From Anisakis pegreffii (lineage: Eukaryota; Nematoda; Chromadorea; Rhabditida; Anisakidae): a DNA stretch of 64,000 nucleotides. Numbering within the stretch: the stretch's first letter is position 1; each line of letters begins with the position of its first letter. The translations under genes and the position numbers were made by a program. Location of the stretch: NCBI GenBank assembly GCA_035041965.1, contig JAPYMA010000494.1, forward strand, positions 1 through 64,000, in the 5' to 3' direction. The notes below the pieces were generated by a model that did not search any database, was not told where the DNA came from, and worked only from the letters and a program-made list of their open reading frames with translations. Shown here piece by piece: positions 56,101 through 64,000 of this stretch.

Positions 56101-59100
56101 ATATACCAATTCATAATTTAGTCATTACTGATTAATGCCATATTACTAGCAGTGCTAGAAGAATTATTATTGTTTGCGGTATTGCTTCGGGATTTCACGG
56201 ATCGATGAGAACAACGGCAGATTTCGTTTCAGTATCAGTGTTTTTACCGTAATCAGCTACACTTTCCGCTACTTACAAGGAAGCATACCCTAACGAATAT
56301 CACATATCCACACTCACCGAGATATGCTCCCCTGGTTTGCTCTACCTTAAACGATCCGCTCAACGATGCAAAATAGATTGCTTTTAAAGTGCAACAAACA
56401 ATAAGCGTATAGTCTCTTAGGATTGTTGCTCGTAAAGGTTCTCAGTGCCGCCATTGTTAGGCTGGATTGAATTAACGAAATGAGTTAGTTCTTGCACCAG
56501 TTCGGATGACTCATTCCGGCATTGATAAATGACCGTTCGACCCCATGTGCATTCACTCCCAGGAGGACTCCCTGTAGAGCGATGCGCCGAAAAAAGTGTT
56601 TGCGCTCACAGTGGGTGGGTGATGTGCTCAGTAACGGCGCAAATAATCGCTTTAAAACGCAAACACCTCTCCTCAGTTGTCCGACCAAACTGACTGAGCT
56701 ATAGGTGGGATATTAATGGAAGGAACTGAGAGAAACGTATGAGATAGATGGAGGAGATAAGCATGAATGGGAAAAAAACGAAATAAAAATGAATTAGATT
56801 TACGGTCGAATCGATGAGAACAACGGCAGATAACGATCAAAACGTTGAATCGATAACATTTGTTATATAACAAATCAAACAACAAAAATGATTAAATCTT
56901 TATGTTGTTGTGGAATGCTTTCAATTCAATGTACATAAAAATTCATTACTGATGGAATTGACGAGCGTCAGCACGAGTTATTTTAGATTGGCATTGATTT
57001 CGTGACCTTCTACCATACAAAAAGCCTAAATTCATAGTGAACAGGTATAGAAATTCTTACGGAGATTATGAAAATTCCAGATAATACGTTCTGAAATGAA
57101 TGCGAAAATAAGCAAGAATCTTATAAATTACAAGTAACTCAAACGAATGATTGAGGAAAAAGGAAGCAGAAATTCCAGCGACTAACATGAACCAATAATT
57201 TCTTATTCTCGAATTTATCCATCAATAAAAGCATTTTGTCTGTGGATCAGTGATCTACCTATCGATTGATGATCTGCAACTGAAAAGGAACCCTGGAGCC
57301 ACCCTAATGAGGATTCAGATGCTATTCGGAAATGAAATAGTTGAACGTTTCTTACTAGAATTTAATACTTCCCAACCGTTAATAGGCGTTTGATGATGCA
57401 CTTTATCGCATTGACTGAGGAAGAAGTTAGACTCGAAAAGAAGATTCTTTCGAGCAAATTTCGTCTGATTCATAATTGTCATGTAATCGGTGACATTGCA
57501 TAGGAACGAGTTACGAGTTTGCCCATTCTCATTATGATATTCATGGTTGCTCACAAATCGCAATGCAATTATATAGTTGTTTTGCTCGTTTAAGGGTATT
57601 TAGTGTGATTGTGTGCGGTAATATGCTGCGTTTATTTGTATATACACTCATACGTACATAATATGGATTTAATCAGAAACAATTTTCAAGATTACAATCG
57701 CTAAATGAATATATGAACATATCACTCACTCACCATACACTCGCTAACTTAAAATTGCACTCATCGTCAAGTGAGGGAACAACCCACAATTATTACTATT
57801 CAAATGAATGTTCCTCTGAATGACATTCCTGAATATTTTAGTGAAAATAATTGACTAACTATAAGATTTTTGAGCAATGGAATGTTCATGTATGTGGAAA
57901 AGAAAGTCACTATTGCTAGATGTTCATAATGTTCACGGAATCCTGCGGTGTTAATTTGAGATCCAACATTCAAATTGCTGGAATTTCAGAATCGAAAGAA
58001 ACTGATCGTAGTTCACGATGAGCCAAAATATTCACATCTCAATCCAATGGGCGCACGACCGTACACTCTGTTCAAATCGATCTACACGAACAATACAGAT
58101 CGTCAGCAAGAGTATTCGTTCAAAACCGAAAGAACCACCGAGAGCGTGTGCAGTATTATTCGTGAACAAGGCTACATGATTGGAACTGAAGCCGAACTGA
58201 CACTAAAAACTCCTTGTGAGTTGAATGCTTTGATTATTTTTGTCATGCCCAGGTGTTATCCCTTGTGCGACACTTGCAGAATGCTTTTCCAAAGGATCTT
58301 CATATGATTATACGGTATCAATATTGGAATGTGTGTGTGTTTCGTATTGTTTCATGAAGTATCAATCAAAAGTTTAACTACCGATTAGGCTAACTTATAG
58401 CATCTTCATCTCTCCTTCACTTCAGCAAGAACTCCAAAACTATGTTCAAAATGAACTGATTTGGTAACATTAAGCAAACAACTTGCAAACTGAACATTAC
58501 TACACAAAGCTGCATATTTATAAAGAAGATTCATTGGTTGATGGATTGCGTGCCGTCGTATTATCCGCATGATTCCCACGCGGATTGCCTTTCTAATGTT
58601 GTTGTGCACAGTTCATTTTGGAAATGGAAGAAAGGTGATGATAATAGCAGAGTAAATAAGGGATTATGGCACGGGCTGAAGACTGATATTAGGAGAGCGC
58701 ATGTGGTGAATTTTGTTTGAGGGAAAATGAGTGTGTGTGGATTGTGAATTGCTAGACTCGTTCATTGACAAGTTGCTTTGATCAGTGGAGTGTAACGATC
58801 GCCGTTAGCCATAATGATGACGATGTTGGTTTGCTCATTAGACAATTCCCAAAAGGGGATTTATTTACGCATTCAAACATATATCTTCCGTCTCTGAATC
58901 GATAATCGAAATCGGAATGTGTCAGTTATTTAGCAGCAATAATAATAATAACACTGAAACCATAAAACTAACAGCAGCAACACTTCATTATATTTGCTGA
59001 TTGTGAATGTGCAATGAGACAATATTCAGCAAATATTTGTGCCATCATGAAACATAAAACAATTTCTTTGATATTTGTTAAAACTCACGGAAAACGTTCA

Positions 59101-60669
59101 AATAAATCTAAAGATGTGCACTTCATGAGATTATTGTCGTCTTTTCACGACGGCACTTCGAAGGGGAAGTGAAAATTTCCGGTCGTTAACAACTAGAAAT
59201 GAGCAATCCTCACCGTGCAAGTTCCAATAGATACTTCCTCAGTTTCTCCCAGAAAACCAATCGTGTTCAGGCCATTGCTCACATTTTCAACTTCTATCAT
59301 TTTGCGTCTAATGATCAGAATGTTTGTTTGTAGGTGAAATCGCCGAGATGAAAGCCGGTTTCAAACACGAAATGCAATTCAATAACGTTAATGAGAATGC
59401 AAAAAGCGAGCTGCTATCGTGGGGAGTGGATAGCAATGTTGTGGTACCAGCACATTATATCACCGAAGCATCGATCATTATCGAAGAGATGAATTACCAA
59501 GGCACTTACACAGTTACCACTACTCTATCGGGTTTTGTTACGATCTCAATAAGAAGGTACTGTCCTGGATTGTAGCAAAAATTCATTATTGCTTTCACAT
59601 TCTGCATTCAACTAGCAAGAAGATTTTGCGCAAGATACGAGATGATGTAAAAATATATCAGTTCAAAGCAAATTTGAAAAGAAATCATTTCATACGAATA
59701 ATTGAAGAAATCGCAATGAAACGCAGTTTATTATCTGTAGCAGTAATAAGAGTAGACCTAATCGTTTAATATCTCACACTTTATACCATACTAATCGTTG
59801 TTGTAATCATCATTTTCGATATCAAACTAGCTAAAATACTGGTGTGTCAGTTTAAACAAAAACCTTTTGGTTTAAGGAGGAAAGACGGTGCCCTTGTTTT
59901 GCCGTTGACAATGAATATCGTAGAAGTGTTCCGAGAGTATCTAGACTCCCGAAACGCTCGAAAGGAAGTGAAGGCGGCAGCGATGATTCTCGACAACAAG
60001 TCCGTGCGGATAATCTCAAAAGGAAAATGCCAATTCCAGGTTCGGTATCATTTCACAAGACCTGAATTGATCTTCTCCGATAACATAGTCATTGTAAAGT
60101 GCAAAAACATTCGAACATTCAGAAACGTCATGAATATTTCTGTTTGTTTTTAATTAACATTGAGTGAACAACGCAAGAATTGCTTCCAGTAATAATTGAC
60201 ACGATTATGAAAAATGTAATTCGATAATTTTAAATGAAATTTGAGAAATAAACTAAAGCAAATAGGGAATGTTTACTCAGTCCAATGATCATTCAACCAG
60301 CAATAATGATCGCAAGATATCGCGCATAAATGAATATGTGCACATCCTCCATCATAACATTCAACTCATAACTTCTCATGATTCATCTTTCCGTCCGTTT
60401 GCATGAGACAAACTTGCTCAGATCAAGTTTTAGGCAATAGTATAACTAAACAAACGCGTGCACTTGAATCTATATGTATAAACAAATGAATTTAAAAATT
60501 ATCGTGAAATAAACAATTTTCAACAGATTTGTCCCCTAAAATCAGAGCATAAAAGTAATCTGCGATAATCCTCAGAAAGCCATCCATCAACTTTCAGTTT
60601 GCCCTTAAACAACGAATCGATCTCAAAGAAGAACCACTGGGCGATAAAGAGAAAATGATGATCGACTAA
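50101..60669 (+). CDS. Aerolysin-like (ETX/MTX2-type) beta-pore-forming-fold protein
   Basis: Five coding exons close in phase to 273 aa: 50101-50238, 57990-58215, 59334-59556, 59877-60039, 60598-60669 (TAA). All four introns have GT-AG borders; the first is 7,751 bases. The N terminus is helical and charged and shows no signal peptide. Exon 2 has NNTDRQQEYSF, like the N-T-D-x-x-Q entry of ETX/MTX2 domains, then a TTES... and GTEAELTLK strand pair. Exon 3 has Thr/Ser-rich alternating strands, a W...V.VPAHYITEA segment resembling the family's VPP-T- motif, and TLSGFVTI. This pattern of long amphipathic strands rich in Thr/Ser/Asn around a conserved VP turn is the basis of the call. Family members oligomerise and may insert a beta-barrel in membranes; animal members serve defence, venom or endolysosomal roles. 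Whether this one forms pores is unknown. The frame is intact. The start could be extended by an unseen upstream exon (open frame back to 50026). Confidence 0.6.
54890..55471 (-). CDS. Unidentified 193-codon ORF, antisense inside a giant intron
   Basis: Single uninterrupted frame, ATG at 55471 and stop at 54890, within intron 1 of the aerolysin-like gene and on the opposite strand. In DNA this AT-rich a stop-free run of this length is unlikely by chance. The middle part has alternating charged and hydrophobic residues like a folded domain (IYFERLEDGRNHVTVF, NEVINYCEKYNLLSVVWFM). The last 40 residues are Cys/Asn/Tyr-rich and look less protein-like, so the true end may be spliced earlier. An acceptor-like AATCACAG lies inside, before VKLSNF. 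I do not recognise the family. It may be a nested gene, a retrocopy, or a relic. Confidence 0.35.
   Translation of the reverse strand: MKTKPLSITFHDSSKRRIVCETPLFPSTFKRTIDHENRRSHIFLFVITVKLSNFAVLTRNDIYFERLEDGRNHVTVFCDLKIVLLFDGKQPNEVINYCEKYNLLSVVWFMRKAFDTQTHPTKVAITHIYDFFDLLTGKSLLYIFFLIAVNPKKMAHKSSTNETNNVYSCYNDWENCYAIVKCNFVCKAICTLY
56201..56831. mobile_element. 587-bp insertion flanked by exact 22-bp direct repeats
   Basis: The 22-base word at 56201-56222 (ATCGATGAGAACAACGGCAG...) recurs without change at 56810-56831. The DNA between is GC-richer than its surroundings in its centre (about 56410-56710) and ends in an A-rich stretch (GGGAAAAAAACGAAATAAAAATG) just before the right repeat. A long target duplication plus A-rich 3' end fits target-primed reverse transcription (a LINE fragment, SINE or retrocopy). 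A GTTCGACCCC word at about 56537 resembles a Pol III B box. No reverse transcriptase frame is seen. Confidence 0.55.
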
Positions 60670-63188
60670 TGCTTGAAGACGTTTTCTTTGGTTTATGAAC
60701 GGATCTTAACGAACAACTGAACGCATATTAGAAGACTTTTTATTCAAGAAGTCAAGCACCATTTGTGAATATTTCATCGATAATTGAAATGATCTGTTAT
60801 TGATATTGGTTGATCTGCTTTGTATAAAGTTACTGTGATTTTACAAATGATCAATTGATACTTAATCCTAACGTTCGTTGAAATCTCATCTAATCACCAA
60901 ACAGATTCCCATTGAAGTTTTTTAAAACAAAACGTATATCCCAAATGTGCATATAATGTTCAAAGCCAAAGTTATTCGATCCATACATCCATTTTCAAGT
61001 AGCCACTTGAATAAAATTTATAGTGGTTCATGCATGTCACCATTGTCACTGTTCCATTGTCACTAAAGAATTCATTTGAAGCAGAATTCAGACGCTATTT
61101 TCACTGCGACCAATTTCTTTCAGTTTTGGGCTCAGAAACCGTTGTGATCGCTGGAAAATACAGCAAACATTGATAAAAGATTATGGTTTTATCTGAATTC
61201 AGTCTTCAAGAGTTCATAACTTTGTGCGGTTGTTGTTCTGAGCGTTTAGGCGAAATTTCAAGGATCAGGCAAAATATTGTTTGGTCGAAAGAACATTCCG
61301 TTTTGATGATTTCTCAACAGATGCAACTAATCAATGATTGAAGTTTCCACTGAGGCATTTCTCTCTTATGTTACTATCTCTGAAATATGTTGTGTAAAAT
61401 ATTTCTTTAAGAAAACTTTGTTTTTGGTTGTTTTTTGCAATGTATTGAAAGAATAAATGTAACGTCTCGTCGGGAAATCGCTGATCATTTTGATTTTTCT
61501 GAAACCGGAGAATCAGTAGAATCTGATGGTCGAGACGAATCAAGATGTGTTGCCGTACAAAACCGGTAGTATCGGCTAGATTGAAAACGGTAATTCTGGA
61601 AATGCTAGTACCTCGTATACATTGATCAATGTAGATACAATGTGTAGAAATGAGCGGTTCAGATACATGAGATGGTGTTAGAAAATCATCAATATTACTT
61701 CGAGAAAACAAAACCGCCCAACAATACATATATTATTCTGAAAGTAGAGAATCTGGGGAATCTGATATCGTGCAGAAACCAGCATGTTATTGGGCAAACC
61801 TGAGAAGAGCAATTGTTTGAAGATGGTAACACTCATATCACCTGCCGCCTAAATGAATGTATTAGAGAAAGGAACCTTCAGGAAAACGATCAGCCATTTC
61901 CCTGAAGATAAGCAAATCAGCCGAGGATCTGAGCCATTTGCATAACTGGAATTGTAGTTATGGTTTGTTGTGGATGTGAGTGATTATTGTATCGGATAAG
62001 AATGGTTATTCAGGATATTGCTTGAACTGATCAATGCGGATGATTTACAGTCTATTTGCATGTTGACGAACAGTACGGATTCTTTTTTTAAAACTTGTAA
62101 TGTTAAGCAGAAAAATGAAAAGAATTAGGAAAGGAAAAGATAAAAATTAAAAAGCGGTGTTTGTGCCGGAATAATCCTTTCATTGAGATGAGGAATGTGA
62201 GAGTCTTAAGGCAACCGGGATCCTAATGGCTGATCGAAATATATTTGTGCGTGATCTTATGTGCTACTCAGTTCAAGAATCTGAGTTGTTTGCATGATGG
62301 ATGAAGCTTATTGTCAGTCTAGTGATATGGGTTTATGGATTACCTTGTTAGGTTCCACGCTTCCAAACAATCGAATGTCGAGCGCTCTATGATATCCATA
62401 CATAGCACAATGGAATGTTCTTGATTTTCTGAGAATTATACAATCGCTCTGTTTAGCGGCAGACGCATTAGTATGTCTTTTCGAACCCTTACTGGAACTG
62501 AATAAATTTCTTCGGCCTAGTAGTGTCCTTAGCTTTACACGAAAACGCCCTGAAGTTTCTGGTACCGTTGGATAGAGGAGATTCCAACCAACTGAAGTGG
62601 CTCATGTGCTCTCGGCGGAATTCGATTGTTGTTAGAGTTGGAGATAAATCTCTTTTTTAGTGGCAGAATCATTTATACTGTAGGATGAAACGATTAATGA
62701 TAACAGATATTCCTTCAGTGATAAAATGATTGATTAGTAGAAGTTAGTTTTTTTAAGCGATAAAATTTGCTCTAAATAATTATAATATTTTCTTTGTTTC
62801 ATACAGATGAGTGAACTTTTTACTGCTTGATCCTAATACTCTTATTTATGCTTTCTCTCAATTGGGATTCGTAGGGTTTCAGATGCATTTTGCTTCTTCA
62901 TGTTTCCATTTATATGCCAATATTATACAATGTCATCTCTTATACGATCATAATTGTTACCGTATGCCAACTATTTTGACGATTAGATGAAGAAACGGAA
63001 ACGGTAGAAATGGAATGATGAGCTTTGGCGAATCTTCCTTCTTTTAGCAAATTGACGATCCTTCGTGTTGACAACTATGTGCTAATGTTTAATTTTGGAT
63101 GCATATTATGCTCGAAAATTTTAACTTGAGTATATTTTAAGAACTAGTTTCGCACACCTAATAGTTCATCCTGAATAAAGGTGTTTAG
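60670..63188. other. Intergenic, no supported gene
   Basis: 2.5 kb between the aerolysin-like gene and the ZDHHC6-like gene. An AATAAA near 61012 may end the former's transcript. It contains satellite units at 61499-61850. The minus-strand open frame 61331-61729 lies largely within that repeat and is not taken as a gene. Confidence 0.55.
61499..61850. repeat. Second site of the 216-239 bp satellite family
   Basis: The marker CTGAAACCGGAGAATCAG at 61499 and CTGAAAGTAGAGAATCTG at 61738 gives a 239-base period. Inner blocks (TGTATACATTGATC-like, ATACAATGT, AATCATCAATATTACTT, AACAAAACCGCCC, GGGCAAACCTGAGA) match the 43.5-44.2 kb array in order. About 1.5 units are present, in the same orientation. 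Confidence 0.82.
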
Positions 63189-63219
63189 ATCGTCAACTTC
63201 GATTCTGGACGGTGGTCGC

Positions 63220-63726
63220 ATGTCTTCGGCTAATGGAATGCATCAACGGAGACCACCACAAAGTCGGGAAACCGGCGATTCTGAACCCCAGTTAAATGGT
63301 TTTGATGAGGATATGGCCCGTTTTCAGAAGATCTACGCAGAATGTTAGTAATCTTTGTCACAATTTGCGGATGAAAGCTTGTGTAATTTCACCGTTTCAA
63401 TGGTTTCCATTTCATCCAACTAACCGATTCCACAAGAAAGTTGCTGAATTTATTGTTTAAAGAGTCACTGGTGAATGTTAGGAAAATGGCAATGAATCTA
63501 TTGAATTTGCATCATATCTGCGTCCGTAAGGAAGGATATCAGTCAGAAATTTTAAAATAAAAGCTGGAACAAACGGCATCAACATTACAAGTAAATTTCA
63601 GGTGAGGTACTGGAGCCACCAGAATGGAAGAGTGGTCTTGAGCGTGGTAAAGGGGATTTTGGTAAGACGATGTTTCGACGACTATTCCACTGGGGTCCTA
63701 TGATTGCAATTGCCATCACACTTTCG
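63220..63726 (+). CDS. ZDHHC6-like DHHC palmitoyltransferase, first two exons (cut by window end)
   Basis: Exon 1 begins at 63189 after acceptor GTTTAG. The ATG chosen is at 63220 and coding runs to 63343 (donor GTTAGT). Exon 2 is 63602-63726 (donor GTATGT). Together they give about 83 residues: a polar N terminus (QRRPPQSRETGDSEPQ), then CEVLEPPEWKSG and FRRLFHWGPMIAIAITLS. The last matches the first membrane helix of ZDHHC6, which in human begins KRLCHWGPIIALG. The DHHC catalytic domain would lie beyond the window. ZDHHC6 attaches palmitate to ER proteins. The frame is open upstream of the ATG to the acceptor, so an earlier start in another exon is possible. Confidence 0.6.
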
Positions 63727-64000
63727 GTATGTATCAGTAAATAATATTTCACATTTGTTCATCCATATTCAAAACAATGTTTGTCTCAATATTTCTCAAC
63801 ATAAAAATGCGGTGCAGTCATGTTACATGTCAGAAAAAACCAATCCTTATGGAATGCTTCCGGTTTCAGGCCATTCAGTTGAAATTATTTAAGAAAGGCA
63901 TCAGCAATCGTTTGTGCCCATTCATATTGATTACAATATCCCATATTCAGAGTCATATGCCGTTCTCGATATTTTTGTTATCATTGTTTTCTTTACGTGA

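Overview
The window looks like nuclear DNA of a nematode. It is AT-rich. Its genes are cut by many short introns with GT...(T)TTCAG or TTTAAG borders, and two genes have an ATG only 2-7 bases after a strong 3' splice acceptor, as expected for spliced-leader trans-splicing. The order stt-3 then imidazolonepropionase on one strand matches, as I recall, neighbouring C. elegans genes T12A2.2 and T12A2.1. Species cannot be named from sequence alone. All exon chains below were built by hand by following reading phase across each GT/AG pair.

Layout. A possible last coding exon of an off-edge gene lies at 130-240 (+). A TACO1/YebC-type mitochondrial translation factor (3203-4874, -, 6 exons, 278 aa) sits downstream of the TFIIH helicase XPD (5933-11442, -, 18 coding exons, 761 aa). 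After 3.7 kb with a small tandem repeat comes a long multidomain RhoGAP of the ARAP type (15139-25216, +, about 1290 aa) without a visible ArfGAP domain. One of its introns carries a 787-bp hAT-like MITE. The oligosaccharyltransferase catalytic subunit STT3 (29659-34964, +, 15 exons, 791 aa) and imidazolonepropionase (38266-41980, +, 9 exons, 434 aa) follow.

From 42 to 50 kb I see no gene, but there is a second, decayed copy of the hAT-like element, an abutting 216-239 bp satellite array, and small inverted repeats. A five-exon gene at 50101-60669 (+, 273 aa) has the sequence pattern of the ETX/MTX2 (aerolysin-like) beta-pore-forming family. Its first intron is 7.75 kb and holds a 193-codon antisense ORF and a 587-bp segment flanked by exact 22-bp direct repeats. 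A second satellite site lies at 61.5-61.85 kb. The window ends inside the first exons of a ZDHHC6-like palmitoyltransferase gene.

The genes do not form one pathway. They are housekeeping genes (DNA repair/transcription, mitochondrial translation, N-glycosylation, histidine breakdown, Rho signalling, palmitoylation) plus one unusual pore-forming-fold gene. The most interesting items are that gene with its giant intron, the XPD 5-nucleotide first coding exon, the nested structure of the hAT-like element, and the 22-bp flanked insertion.
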